Of a stretch of 64,000 bases of DNA, positions 18,533 to 27,345 are shown piece after piece. Source of the DNA: Ensifer adhaerens (GTDB lineage: Bacteria > Pseudomonadota > Alphaproteobacteria > Rhizobiales > Rhizobiaceae); NCBI RefSeq assembly GCF_020035535.1, contig NZ_CP083349.1:2418001-2482000 (forward strand), in the 5' to 3' direction. Position 1 is the first letter of the stretch; every line of letters begins with the position of its first letter. The notes below the pieces were generated by a model. It searched no databases and was not told where the DNA came from. It saw only the letters and a list, made by a program, of their open reading frames with translations. The position numbers were made by a program, and so were the translations under genes.

Positions 18533-19486
18533 ATGGCCGACATGTCCCTTCCCAAGATCGCCACGGACCACAACCGCATCTCCTTCGGACTGACTCTGAT
18601 GGTGATTGCGGTGCTGCTTTCGCCGCTGATCGACATTTTTGCAAAGCTGGCGATCGCGACCGTGCCATCGGCCGAAATCACCGCCGTGCGCTTCGTGCTG
18701 CAGGTCGTCTTCATCCTGCCGATCGCGCTGGTGCGGGGCAGCCTCTTCGATCTCACCTGGCGCAAGACCGGTCTGCATGCGCTGCGCGGCGGCCTGCTCG
18801 TCGTGTCGATGCTCTCCTTCATCACCACGTTGAAGGTGATGGAGGTCGCCGATGCGATTGCGATCTTCTTCGTCGAGCCGATCATTTTGACGATCCTCGG
18901 CAGCATCTTCCTGAAGGAGACCATCGGCTGGCGGCGTTACACCGCCTGCGGCGTCGGCTTCTTCGGCGCGCTGCTCGTCATCCAGCCGAGCATGCAGGAA
19001 GTCGGGCCGATTGCGCTTCTGCCTATCGTCGCCGCCTTCGGCCTCGCCGTGTTCCTGCTTGTCACCCGCATGGTCGCGCAGAACGAAGACCCCTGGTCGA
19101 TGCAGTTCCACGCCGGCGTCTGGGGCGCGCTCTTCTGTCTCGTGCTGCTTTATTTCGGCGAGGGCACCGGTTCCGGCATCCTCGATCCGGTCTGGCCGGA
19201 AGGCGTCACCTGGTATTACCTGCTTGGTGTCGGCGTCACCGCCACCATCTCCGGCGTGCTCGGCGTCTATGCGTATCGCGCCGCTCCGGCTTCGGTGCTG
19301 GCGCCACTGCAATATCTGGAAATCGTCTCGGCGACGATCTTCGGCTGGCTCGTCTTCGGCGATCTGCCCGACGCGCTGAAGTGGCTGGGCATCGCCATCA
19401 TCATCGGCTCCGGCCTCTACATCATCTGGCGCGAGCGCCGCATTCACAAGGACACGAGCATCGCTCCGGTGTCGCCAGCCATCTGA
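18533..19486 (+). CDS. EamA/DMT-family transporter
   Basis: 317 residues from ATG 18533; the upstream in-frame codon at 18491 lies inside the hydrolase gene. Ten predicted membrane segments in two EamA halves, with IDIFAKLAIATVPSAEITAVRF at the start of the first and APASVLAPLQYLEIVSATIFGWLVFGD in the second. This resembles the RhaT/RarD-type permeases of rhizobia. The substrate is unknown. It lies 11 bases behind the lipase-like gene and 46 bases ahead of the ThDP enzyme. Confidence 0.9.
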   Translation: MADMSLPKIATDHNRISFGLTLMVIAVLLSPLIDIFAKLAIATVPSAEITAVRFVLQVVFILPIALVRGSLFDLTWRKTGLHALRGGLLVVSMLSFITTLKVMEVADAIAIFFVEPIILTILGSIFLKETIGWRRYTACGVGFFGALLVIQPSMQEVGPIALLPIVAAFGLAVFLLVTRMVAQNEDPWSMQFHAGVWGALFCLVLLYFGEGTGSGILDPVWPEGVTWYYLLGVGVTATISGVLGVYAYRAAPASVLAPLQYLEIVSATIFGWLVFGDLPDALKWLGIAIIIGSGLYIIWRERRIHKDTSIAPVSPAI

Positions 19487-19532
19487 CAACAACACTCTGA
19501 CTACAAAAGTAAAGACCATCGGGAGGAATATC

Positions 19533-21179
19533 ATGAAAACTGGAGGCCAGCTCGTCGTCGACGCACTCGTCGCCAATGGCGTAAAACGTATCGCTTGCGT
19601 GCCGGGAGAAAGCTACCTGGCGGTGCTCGATGCGCTCTACGACACCGACATCGACGTGGTCGTCTGCCGCCAGGAAGGCGGCGCTGCGATGATGGCGGAT
19701 GCCTGGGGTCGGCTGACCGGCGAGCCGGGCATCTGCATGGTAACCCGCGGCCCGGGCGCGACCAACGCTTCGGCCGGTCTCCATGTCGCAAGGCAGGACT
19801 CGATCCCGATGATCCTCTTCATCGGCCAGGTGCAGAGCGAGGCGCGCGAGCGCGAAGCCTTCCAGGAAATCGAATATCGCCGCGCCTTCACCGAGGTTGC
19901 CAAGTGGGTGGGCGAGATCGATGATCCCGCCCGCATTCCGGAATTCGTCACCCGCGCCTTCGCGGTCGCCACCTCCGGCCGCCCCGGCCCGGTGGTCCTG
20001 ACGCTGCCCGAGGACATGCTGACGCGCAGCGCCGAGGCGCCCGCCGCCAAGGCTTACCAGCCGGTCGAGGGTCATCCGGGTCCGGCGCAGATCAAGCGGC
20101 TCGGCGAAATGCTCGGCAACGCCAAGCGGCCGATCGCCATTCTCGGCGGCACCCGCTGGACGGCGGAAAGCGTTGCTGAATTCCAGCGCTTCGCCGAACG
20201 CTGGAAGCTGCCGGTCGGCTGCTCCTTCCGCCGCCAGATGCTTTTCGATCACCTGCACCCGAATTACGCCGGCGACGTCGGCATCGGCATCAACCCGGAG
20301 CTCGCCAAGGAGGTCAAGGAAGCGGATCTGGTTCTGCTGATCGGCGGCCGCTTCTCGGAAATGCCCTCGTCCGGCTACACGCTGATGGATAGCCCCTACC
20401 CGCGCCAGACGCTGGTACATGTGCATCCCGACAGCTCCGAACTCGGCCGCGTCTACCGGCCGGAACTGGCGATCGCCGCAAGCCCGCGCGACTTTGTTGC
20501 CGCCCTCGAAGGCCTTGCGCCCGCAAGCGAACCGACCTGGTCGGAGCGCACCGAGATCATGCACGCCGCCTATCTCAAGTGGTCGACCCCGCCGGAAACC
20601 GGCCCGGGCGCGGTGCAGATGGGCCCGATCATGAACTGGATCGAGGCGAACACGCCGCAGGATACGATCTTCACCAACGGTGCTGGCAACTATGCCACCT
20701 GGGTGCATCGCTTCCACCGCTTCCGCCGTTACGCGACGCAGGCAGCACCTGCCTCCGGCTCTATGGGTTACGGCCTGCCGGCCGCAGTCGCCGCCAAGCA
20801 GCTGCATCCGGATCGCGAAGTCATCTGCTTTGCCGGTGACGGCTGCTTCCTGATGCACGGGCAGGAGTTCGCGACTGCAGTGCGTTACCGCCTGCCGATC
20901 ATCACCGTCGTCGTCAACAATGGCATCTACGGCACGATCCGCATGCACCAGGAGCGTGAGTATCCCGGCCGCGTCAGCGCGACCGACCTCACCAACCCGG
21001 ATTTTGCAGCACTTGCGCGCGCCTATGGCGGCCATGGCGAGACGGTCGAGAAGACGGAAGAGTTTGCCGACGCGTTTCTGCGCGCCCGCGCCAGCGGCAA
21101 GCCGTCGATCATCGAGATCAAGCTCGACCCCGAAGCGATCACGCCGACGCGCACGCTGACGGACATTCGGAACGGCTGA
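19533..21179 (+). CDS. Thiamine-diphosphate enzyme, acetolactate-synthase-like
   Basis: 548 residues with the three-domain build of ThDP-dependent decarboxylases/synthases. The N-terminal pyrimidine-binding domain has the cofactor-activating Glu in CRQEGGAAMMADAWGR (about 49). A central domain follows, then the pyrophosphate-binding domain with GDGCFLMHGQEFATAVRY and NN (about 425-455). The sequence RGPGATNASAGLHVA fits the acetolactate synthase/benzoylformate decarboxylase branch. No regulatory subunit gene is adjacent, so a catabolic synthase or decarboxylase is more likely than the biosynthetic ilvB. GGAGGAATATC precedes the start. It may share a transcript with the exporter upstream. Confidence 0.88.
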   Translation: MKTGGQLVVDALVANGVKRIACVPGESYLAVLDALYDTDIDVVVCRQEGGAAMMADAWGRLTGEPGICMVTRGPGATNASAGLHVARQDSIPMILFIGQVQSEAREREAFQEIEYRRAFTEVAKWVGEIDDPARIPEFVTRAFAVATSGRPGPVVLTLPEDMLTRSAEAPAAKAYQPVEGHPGPAQIKRLGEMLGNAKRPIAILGGTRWTAESVAEFQRFAERWKLPVGCSFRRQMLFDHLHPNYAGDVGIGINPELAKEVKEADLVLLIGGRFSEMPSSGYTLMDSPYPRQTLVHVHPDSSELGRVYRPELAIAASPRDFVAALEGLAPASEPTWSERTEIMHAAYLKWSTPPETGPGAVQMGPIMNWIEANTPQDTIFTNGAGNYATWVHRFHRFRRYATQAAPASGSMGYGLPAAVAAKQLHPDREVICFAGDGCFLMHGQEFATAVRYRLPIITVVVNNGIYGTIRMHQEREYPGRVSATDLTNPDFAALARAYGGHGETVEKTEEFADAFLRARASGKPSIIEIKLDPEAITPTRTLTDIRNG

Positions 21180-21243
21180 TCTATTAGCTCGGGAAAAGAT
21201 TGCGACCGCTGCTCGTTGCGGCGGTCGCAAACGACGACTTGCC

Positions 21244-21595
21244 TTATTCCTCGAGCCACTCGGTCGAAAACGCACCGGCTGCGTGCAGGTCTATCGATTC
21301 AAGTCTTCCCGGTCCGAGGTTCTCGAACTTGTGCGGCATTGGCCGGCGCCACGACGATCTGGCCGGCTTCGGCGTCAATGGTGCGATCACCCACAGTGAA
21401 GCGGGCGCGGCCGACGCGCACGATGAAGGTCTCGGGATAGGGATGGCGGTGGAGTTTCGGCCCGTAGCCGATCTCGTCGGTGGAAACGAAGATCACCGAA
21501 AGGCCGGCGCCAAAGGCGCCGCCCTCGAACTCGCCTTTCCATCGGTCGGGTTCATCCGCCCATCGCTCGCGCGGAATGAGATGCGCTTCGGCCAT
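21244..21595 (-). pseudogene. Cupin-domain protein with a C-terminal frameshift
   Basis: The gene starts at ATG 21595 and encodes a small cupin with the metal-site motif LHRHPYPETFIVRVG and a second barrel strand TIDAEAGQIVVAPANA. After ANA the frame runs to a premature TGA at 21299 with unlike residues. In another frame the next bases read PHKFENLGPGRLESIDLH and continue to TAA at 21244, the expected end of such a cupin (about 117 residues). The lesion lies near 21336-21341, as if two bases (GC) were lost from AATGC[GC]CGCAC. It is either a real disabling mutation or a base-calling error in a GC repeat. Function unknown. Confidence 0.8.
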
Positions 21596-21648
21596 GCCGG
21601 TCCTCCACTGTCAGATGGAACGATACGGCCGAGCGCGAGAGCTTGGGT

Positions 21649-21987
21649 TCAGCCGCGGATATGCTGGGTCTGCTGGTAGACGGCCGTCGAGCGGGCACCG
21701 GAGCGGCAATAGCCGAGCATCGGGCGCTGGAACTCGTCGAGCGCGTCGACCATGCTTTTCACGGCATCGGCGGTCACGCCCATCGGGCCGACCGGAATGT
21801 GCATGGTTTCGATGCCGAGTTCCTCGGCGCGTGCGGCGATCGAATCGAAGGTCGGCTGATCCGGCGCCTCGAAATCCGGGCGGTGGCAGACGATGGACTT
21901 GAATCCGAGCGCCTTGATCTGGTCGAGATCCTCGACGGTGATCTGGCCGGAGACCGAGTATTCGTCGTTGATCTGGCGGATGTCCAT
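21649..21987 (-). CDS. TIGR01244-type sulfurtransferase/phosphatase-like protein
   Basis: 112 residues from ATG 21987; the in-frame codon at 22035 adds 16 unlikely residues. The domain is the DUF442/TIGR01244 fold, related to both dual-specificity phosphatases and rhodaneses. It begins MDIRQINDEYSVSGQI and carries the CRSGARS active loop near residue 88. In rhizobia this domain also occurs fused to a Blh-type metallo-beta-lactamase that acts in sulfide oxidation, but here it stands alone. It is downstream of the frameshifted cupin's start by 53 bases and in the opposite order, so they may be in one leftward unit. Confidence 0.85.
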   Translation of the reverse strand: MDIRQINDEYSVSGQITVEDLDQIKALGFKSIVCHRPDFEAPDQPTFDSIAARAEELGIETMHIPVGPMGVTADAVKSMVDALDEFQRPMLGYCRSGARSTAVYQQTQHIRG

Positions 21988-22063
21988 GGTCGTCTTCCTC
22001 AGGAAATATGGTGGCCTCTGATGTAGGCGCAGCACTTCTCCGCGTCAATTCAAAAGCCGTGGG

Positions 22064-22909
22064 TCAGGCAACGGCAAAGGCGATCGCGTAGCTGCGCGCC
22101 TCGCCCGGCAGAAGCGGTATCAATTCTCCGGCCGCCGCCAGATCCGGCCGCTTGGCAATGCGGTGCGACACCGGCTCGATGCTGATCACATCCGCCGCGC
22201 CGCGCTGGCAGCGCCACATCTGCACGAACGGCAACGTATCGGTCCGAAACCGCACGGTGAGACTTCGGCCGCCGAGACCGGCAAGGTCCGCAAGCGCGAC
22301 CTCCGACCAGCCATCGGCACCGGTGGCCGCCGGCAGGCAGAAATGCGCGCTCTCGCCATCGCCGAAGCGCCAGCCACGTTCCCCACCCTCGAGCGAAGCG
22401 CTGACGATGCGGGCTTCGTTCCCGAGCAACCGGCCACAAATGTTGAGGTGATACATCATCATCGGCGGAAAGGCGGATGCGCCTGAATTGACGACGCGAT
22501 CCTCGAGCACGACTTCGTTCCGCCCGGCATCGATCCGCCAGCGCCGCTCGACCCGCGCCTGCCCGCCATCGGCAAGCGCCACCTCGATCGTCGCCGTACA
22601 TTCGGCTCCGTCGCGTGCCATCTCAGTGCGGCCGACGGCAGTCCCGGCCAGCGACCCGTGCAGCGGGTAGCGCGCGCCTTCCGCGCCGCCCTCGATCGGC
22701 TCCGGGTGGCGGATATGTTCGGGCCCGCAGGTGAAGAGGAAACCGGCCAGCGCCCGGTCGATCCTGGCATCGCCATCGGAGGGGATCGCCGCACCCGGCG
22801 AAAGATCGACGCCATCGACGACGAAAGCGGCGATGTCGAGCGCCGAGAGGCGATCGAACAACACATGATTCTCCTGCCTGTCAGCAGGCTCATCCAGCGT
22901 CCTCAGCAT
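22064..22909 (-). CDS. Aldose 1-epimerase-like protein (DUF4432)
   Basis: 281 residues. The protein has the galactose-mutarotase beta-sandwich pattern of the DUF4432 family: RYPLHGSLAG (first His), then NSGASAFPPMMMYHLNICG (second His) and a C-terminal ISIEP. These are the positions of the mutarotase catalytic His residues and acid. The start ATG 22909 follows AGGAAG at good spacing. It probably acts on a free sugar in the cytosol; neighbours give no clear pathway. The sequence upstream (22910-23073) is AT-rich and shared with the divergent L,D-transpeptidase gene. Confidence 0.82.
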   Translation of the reverse strand: MLRTLDEPADRQENHVLFDRLSALDIAAFVVDGVDLSPGAAIPSDGDARIDRALAGFLFTCGPEHIRHPEPIEGGAEGARYPLHGSLAGTAVGRTEMARDGAECTATIEVALADGGQARVERRWRIDAGRNEVVLEDRVVNSGASAFPPMMMYHLNICGRLLGNEARIVSASLEGGERGWRFGDGESAHFCLPAATGADGWSEVALADLAGLGGRSLTVRFRTDTLPFVQMWRCQRGAADVISIEPVSHRIAKRPDLAAAGELIPLLPGEARSYAIAFAVA

Positions 22910-23073
22910 GTGCTCTTCCTCAAATCGGCCGCAGAATCACTGCAATCACAAAGAGATGATAGCTGAGGAGAGATGCATTTCACCGGTTGAAGCCCGGGAT
23001 TGCCCCGCTTAGATAGAATTTAACTGCTTGTTCATGATGAATTCATTTTTTTCACATTAACGTCGAAATCCAA

Positions 23074-24522
23074 ATGTACCGCGCCACATTCTCTACAATG
23101 AAAACAGGTTCTCACGTGACGTCAGCGACCCGCATCGGCCTCTCGCTTCTCGCCGCAGCCGGCTTTCTCGCCGTGGATTTGGCGAGCGCTTTCGCGCAGG
23201 ATTATCGCGGCAGAAATCGCTATGGCGACGACGTCATGCTGGTCACGCCCGATGGCGAAATCCTCGACTATGTACCGCGCGCCGACGAGGTGCAGACCAT
23301 GCGCGACAGCCGCGGACGCACGCTGCTGATAGATAGCTGGGGCAATGTGGTGGCAACCGTGGTGCCCAATCGCGCCCGCCGGGATAACTACGGCAACTCC
23401 CAGGGTGGCTATGGCGGTTATCGCCGCCAGGGCGACGTCGACATCTATTCGAACCGGCGCAATCGCGACACGGAGCGCGGCTACGGCTATTCCGAGCCTG
23501 GCGAAGTCACCGGATCCATCCCCGACTACCGCGACGTCGTGCCGCCATCCACGGACGGCAACGAGTTGCCGAACAGCCTTCCGGGCCTGATCGACGGCAC
23601 GGAAGAAGCCTCGATCGACCCGAACGACACCCAGCCGATGCGCCAGTCGATGCCGCCGGCCATGACGGTCAAGAGCAAGTCGCGCGCCGAGATCACCGCG
23701 CTGCAGGTCTTCCTCGATCGCGAAGGCTTCTCGCCCGGCGTGATCGACGGCAAGATGGGCTCGAACGTCACCAAGTCGATCGAGGCCTGGCAGCAGGCGA
23801 CCGGCGAAACGCTCGATCCCAACAACACCGATGACATTCTGGAGCGGCTGCGCATGAACGGCGGCATGCCGATCACCAGCTACACGATCACGGCTGCGGA
23901 CGCGGCCGGCCCCTATGTCGCATCGATCCCCGAGGATTACGCACACAAGGCCATGCTGCCGCACATGTCCTTCACCTCGACGACCGAAATGCTCGGCGAG
24001 AAGTTCCATATGGACGAAGGCTATCTGCGCGAGCTGAATCCGGGCGTCGATTTCACCATTCCCGGCACCATCATCAAGGTGATCAATCCGGGTGCGAACA
24101 AGACCGGCAAGGTCGCCCGCATCCTCGCCGACAAGGCGCGCAAGCAGGTGCTGGCCTATGACGACACCGGCAAGCTGATCGCCGCCTATCCGGCAACGAT
24201 CGGCTCCTCCGACACCCCGTCTCCATCGGGCACCGTCAATGTCGAGCGCATCGCCCTCAATCCGGGTTACACCTATAATCCGAAGATCAATTTCCAGCAG
24301 GGCAGCAACGACAAGATTCTCACCCTGCAGCCGGGTCCGAACGGCCCGGTCGGCACGGTGTGGATCGCGCTCTCCAAGCCCACCTACGGCATTCATGGAA
24401 CGCCGGAACCCTCGAAAATCGGCAAGACCCAGAGCCACGGCTGCGTGCGCTTGACCAATTGGGATGCGACCGAGCTCGCCAAGATGGTCAGCCCCGGCGT
24501 CACCGTAGAATTCGTCGATTGA
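23074..24522 (+). CDS. L,D-transpeptidase with peptidoglycan-binding domain
   Basis: 482 residues (ATG 23098 is an alternative start, giving a cleaner signal peptide that ends near AFAQ). A Gly/Arg/Tyr-rich region (about 45-150) is followed by a PG-binding-1 domain (about 208-255, IDGKMGSNVTKSIEAWQ), a LysM-like stretch (about 270-345) and the YkuD catalytic domain. That domain holds HGTPEP and the nucleophile cysteine in SHGCVRLTNWD (about 460). The enzyme forms 3-3 crosslinks in peptidoglycan or attaches proteins to it in the periplasm. Rhizobiales grow from the pole and rely heavily on such crosslinks. A long 3' region ends in a strong terminator at 24726. Confidence 0.92.
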   Translation: MYRATFSTMKTGSHVTSATRIGLSLLAAAGFLAVDLASAFAQDYRGRNRYGDDVMLVTPDGEILDYVPRADEVQTMRDSRGRTLLIDSWGNVVATVVPNRARRDNYGNSQGGYGGYRRQGDVDIYSNRRNRDTERGYGYSEPGEVTGSIPDYRDVVPPSTDGNELPNSLPGLIDGTEEASIDPNDTQPMRQSMPPAMTVKSKSRAEITALQVFLDREGFSPGVIDGKMGSNVTKSIEAWQQATGETLDPNNTDDILERLRMNGGMPITSYTITAADAAGPYVASIPEDYAHKAMLPHMSFTSTTEMLGEKFHMDEGYLRELNPGVDFTIPGTIIKVINPGANKTGKVARILADKARKQVLAYDDTGKLIAAYPATIGSSDTPSPSGTVNVERIALNPGYTYNPKINFQQGSNDKILTLQPGPNGPVGTVWIALSKPTYGIHGTPEPSKIGKTQSHGCVRLTNWDATELAKMVSPGVTVEFVD

Positions 24523-24725
24523 GGCATCTCTTTTCGGCAAGGCCGACCAGCCCTCCCGAAAGCATTATTTGCTCGCCTCCCCCAATTGGGTGAGTGACTT
24601 CGGCTGAACGGCGTAGAAGATGGGAAAGCCTGATCGACCATCCACGACAGGCACATTTTTAAAGCTGTATCGCCGAAGCGGGACGACGTTTCGGCAAAGA
24701 CTTTTCAGACGAATACATTTTCAAG

Positions 24726-24761
24726 ACCGCAGCTGCCGACGACCCAGCTGCGGTTTTTTTT
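24726..24761 (+). terminator. Strong terminator with no gene directly before it
   Basis: ACCGCAGCTG (24726-24735) and CAGCTGCGGT (24745-24754) form a perfect 10-bp stem followed by eight T (24754-24761). It lies 204 bases beyond the L,D-transpeptidase stop. The 24523-24725 stretch has no credible ORF and may be a long 3' UTR or a small RNA. The rest of the gap to 24918 holds only the operator-like palindrome at 24809. Confidence 0.85.
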
Positions 24762-24808
24762 CCGGTTTCACACCGCGCTGCCCCTCGAGGGCTCCCGCAC
24801 CGGCTTGC

Positions 24809-24836
24809 ATCATGACTTCATGATACATTGTCATGA
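24809..24836. promoter_or_regulatory. Palindromic operator candidate before FAD oxidoreductase
   Basis: ATCATGA (24809-24815) CT TCATGAT (24818-24824) is a perfect inverted repeat, and a third TCATGA follows at 24831-24836. The cluster sits 83 bases before the FAD oxidoreductase start in AT-richer DNA. No regulator gene is adjacent. Confidence 0.45.
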
Positions 24837-24918
24837 GAATTTTCCCCGCAATCGGCTATCACCGAGAGAACCTCGATCTACAAGGCCGACATCCGGCCGC
24901 ACTTGAAGGATTGCCGCG

Positions 24919-26208
24919 ATGGCGACGGAGCGTACCCTGCCCAACCTCTGGCATGCGACGGCACCGGCCGCGCCAGAAACCAAGCCTCTCAGCCGTGACC
25001 TGACGACCGATGTCGCCATCATCGGCGGCGGCTTCACCGGCCTCTCGGCGGCTCTTCACCTCGCCGAAAAAGGGATCAAGGCAACGGTCATCGAAGCCAG
25101 GATGATCGGCTTCGGCGGCTCCGGCCGCAATGTCGGCCTGGTCAATGCCGGCATGTGGGTGAAGCCCGACGATCTCATCTCCACGCTCGGCCCGGCCGCC
25201 GGCAACCGCCTGCTCACCGAACTCGGCGACGGACCGTCCATGGTCTATGCCCTGGTCGAGAAACACGGCATCGCCTGTGAGGCCGTCCGCAATGGCACGC
25301 TGCACATGGCCGTTGGCAGCGAGGGCGTGACGGAGATCAAGGACCGCGAGGCGCAGTGGCAGAAACGCGGCGCCCCAGTCGAGGCGCTTTCCGCCGAGCG
25401 GGCGCGCGCGCTCTCCGGCGCCGAAGGCTTCTCGGGCGCCCTGCTCGATCGTCGCGCTGGCACCATCCAGCCGCTCGCCTATGCCCGCGGCCTGGCACGC
25501 GCGGCTCTTGCCGCCGGCGCCGAGATCTACACCGACACGCCGCTCACCGGCGCAGAGCGCCAGGGCGACACCTGGGTGCTGAAGGCGGGCAAGGGCGTCG
25601 TGCGCGCCAAGCACGTGATCCTCGCCACCAACGCCTATGGCGGCCTCTTTGCCGAGAGCCCGTGGCAGGCGCATACGCAGGAACTGACGATCCTGCCCTA
25701 TTTCCAGTTCGCCACCAATCCGCTGCCCGATGCGGTCGCAAGCCGCATCCTGCCGGAACGCCAGGGCACCTGGGACACCGGCCTCGTCATGACCTCGTTC
25801 CGCATGGACCAGCAGAACCGGCTGATCTTCGGTTCGATCGGCCGGCTCGACGCGATGGCCGAAGGCACGCATCGCGCTTTCGCCGCCCGCTCCGTGCGCA
25901 AGCTCTTCCCCTATATCGGCGACTTCCGCTTCGAATACTGGTGGGACGGCCGCATCGGCATGACCACCAACAACCTGCCGGCCATGCACACGCTGGCGCC
26001 GAACGTGGTCTCCGTCAGTGGCTACAACGGCCGCGGCATCGCGCCGGGCACAGTCTTCGGCCGGGCGCTCGCCCACCACGTCACCGGTGAATCCTCGTCG
26101 ATCCCGCTTGCGGAAACGCCGGTCACGCCGGACACTTGGCGCACGGTGAAGTCGGCCTTCTACCACGCCGGCGCCCAGGCCAAGCATTTCATCGATCGGC
26201 GCTTCTGA
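24919..26208 (+). CDS. FAD-dependent amine/amino-acid oxidoreductase (DAO/PuuB-like)
   Basis: 429 residues of the DAO family. An N-terminal Rossmann FAD site reads VAIIGGGFTGLSAALHLAEKG (about 33-53), and GFGGSGRNVGLVNAG follows near residue 72, as in gamma-glutamylputrescine oxidase and related OrdL proteins. The C-terminal FAD contact is in SGYNGRGIAPGT (about 373). It should oxidise a C-N bond of an amino acid or gamma-glutamylated amine and release H2O2. A palindromic operator candidate lies upstream and a hairpin follows 20 bases after the stop. It may be functionally related to the ligase/dehydrogenase set at 34-41 kb, but is not linked to it. Confidence 0.87.
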   Translation: MATERTLPNLWHATAPAAPETKPLSRDLTTDVAIIGGGFTGLSAALHLAEKGIKATVIEARMIGFGGSGRNVGLVNAGMWVKPDDLISTLGPAAGNRLLTELGDGPSMVYALVEKHGIACEAVRNGTLHMAVGSEGVTEIKDREAQWQKRGAPVEALSAERARALSGAEGFSGALLDRRAGTIQPLAYARGLARAALAAGAEIYTDTPLTGAERQGDTWVLKAGKGVVRAKHVILATNAYGGLFAESPWQAHTQELTILPYFQFATNPLPDAVASRILPERQGTWDTGLVMTSFRMDQQNRLIFGSIGRLDAMAEGTHRAFAARSVRKLFPYIGDFRFEYWWDGRIGMTTNNLPAMHTLAPNVVSVSGYNGRGIAPGTVFGRALAHHVTGESSSIPLAETPVTPDTWRTVKSAFYHAGAQAKHFIDRRF

Positions 26209-26227
26209 GCGCCCCAAGAGAATGCAG

Positions 26228-26248
26228 CGGACCGGCCGCGCCGGTCCG
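26228..26248 (+). terminator. Hairpin after FAD oxidoreductase; rest of 26209-26548 has no gene
   Basis: CGGACCGG (26228-26235) pairs with CCGGTCCG (26241-26248). The rest of this 340-base gap is free of credible genes. It contains a short A-run (26395-26403) and an inverted repeat GATTGC-N5-GCAATC (26492-26508), 40 bases before the DHFR-like start. Confidence 0.55.
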
Positions 26249-26548
26249 ACATCTCGGCTTCTCTTCTGTCACCTTCTAGGAAAGCGCGGCGACCCCGGAG
26301 TCGGTCCCGACAGGCCGGCCTTCGCAGAGCGTCGCGGGTCACCGGCACGTCCGCTCGCCGATGGCGATCCCGCCTCAGTGATCCCACGCACTTCAAAAAA
26401 AAAGAGATCGATCCGGCCGCTTGGCGCGCGGCGCGCATGGGCGCTACCAAAAACCGATTGCGAAACACCATCAGTCGATCTAACCTGCACCGATTGCATA
26501 TCGCAATCAGGATCGCGCGAATGTGCCATTTCAGAGGAGAACGTGGCT

Positions 26549-27079
26549 ATGGCCAAGCTCGTGTTCGGAATGAACCAGTCGCTGGACGGCTACGTCGACC
26601 ATATGGAGTTTGCACCAAGTCCGACGCTCTTCCGCCACTTCATCAAGGAGGCCGAACAGCAGACGGGCAGCCTATACGGTCGCCGTATTTATGAGATCAT
26701 GCGCTACTGGGACGAGGAGCATCCTGAGTGGGATGCGGACAGACGGACCTTCGCGGCGGCGTGGCGAAAGCAGCCAAAGTGGGTCGTTTCGCGCTCGCAA
26801 AAGTCTGTCGGCCCCAATGCCAGTCTCGTCGGAGCTGATCTCGAAGGCGCGATCAGGGCGTTGAAGGCCGAGCACGAAGGCGAGATCGAAGTCGCCGGCC
26901 CGGTCTTGGCGCACAGCCTCACCGAGCTCGGCTTGATCGACGAGTATCGGATCTACCTGCACCCGGTCGTACTGGGTCGCGGAAACCCCTATTTCGCCGG
27001 CCCCCGGCCACGACTGCGCCTCGTTTCTCATGATCGGATTGGCGAGGACGTGGTACGGCTGACCTACGTTCCTGCATAA
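26549..27079 (+). CDS. Dihydrofolate-reductase/RibD C-terminal-like protein
   Basis: 176 residues from ATG 26549 (GGAGAA 9 bases upstream); the longer in-frame opening from 26222 has no coding character. The sequence KLVFGMNQSLDGYVD at the start, GRRIYEIMRYW near residue 45, then KWVVSRSQKSVG and IEVAGPVLAHSLTELGLIDEYRIYLHPVVLGRG are typical of the RibD-C/DHFR-like family. These are NADPH-binding proteins of mostly unknown role, sometimes carried as accessory genes. The gene begins an accessory patch that continues to 30.5 kb. Followed by a 266-base stretch (27080-27345) in which I see no gene. Confidence 0.85.
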   Translation: MAKLVFGMNQSLDGYVDHMEFAPSPTLFRHFIKEAEQQTGSLYGRRIYEIMRYWDEEHPEWDADRRTFAAAWRKQPKWVVSRSQKSVGPNASLVGADLEGAIRALKAEHEGEIEVAGPVLAHSLTELGLIDEYRIYLHPVVLGRGNPYFAGPRPRLRLVSHDRIGEDVVRLTYVPA

Positions 27080-27345
27080 TCTGGCGACTTGCCAATCGCG
27101 AATGGCTCTACCCGAACGCGACATGACCGCTCTCGTCCCGGGCGGGACGTCGGCGCAAGGACAGCATGGTCGTGTAGCCAGGCTCATCTGGTTGCGGCGA
27201 GCCAGCCAGGCGCACTCCACTTTCCGGAGAGGTGCAATTACGCCGAGGAAAGCCACCGCATACGGCAGCCGAGGAAGGCGATTGCCGCTTCCCCACGCCT
27301 GCGATAAGCGCGTTGCGTGCGTCCATGCCGACAGTAGGCAGAGCA

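Noticed and set aside
19422..21275. A 617-codon open frame opposite the ThDP enzyme
   Set aside because: The sense strand carries all ThDP motifs; the antisense frame has none.
26492..26508. GATTGC-N5-GCAATC as an operator of the DHFR-like gene
   Set aside because: Six-base arms are expected by chance at this scale and no second site or regulator supports it.
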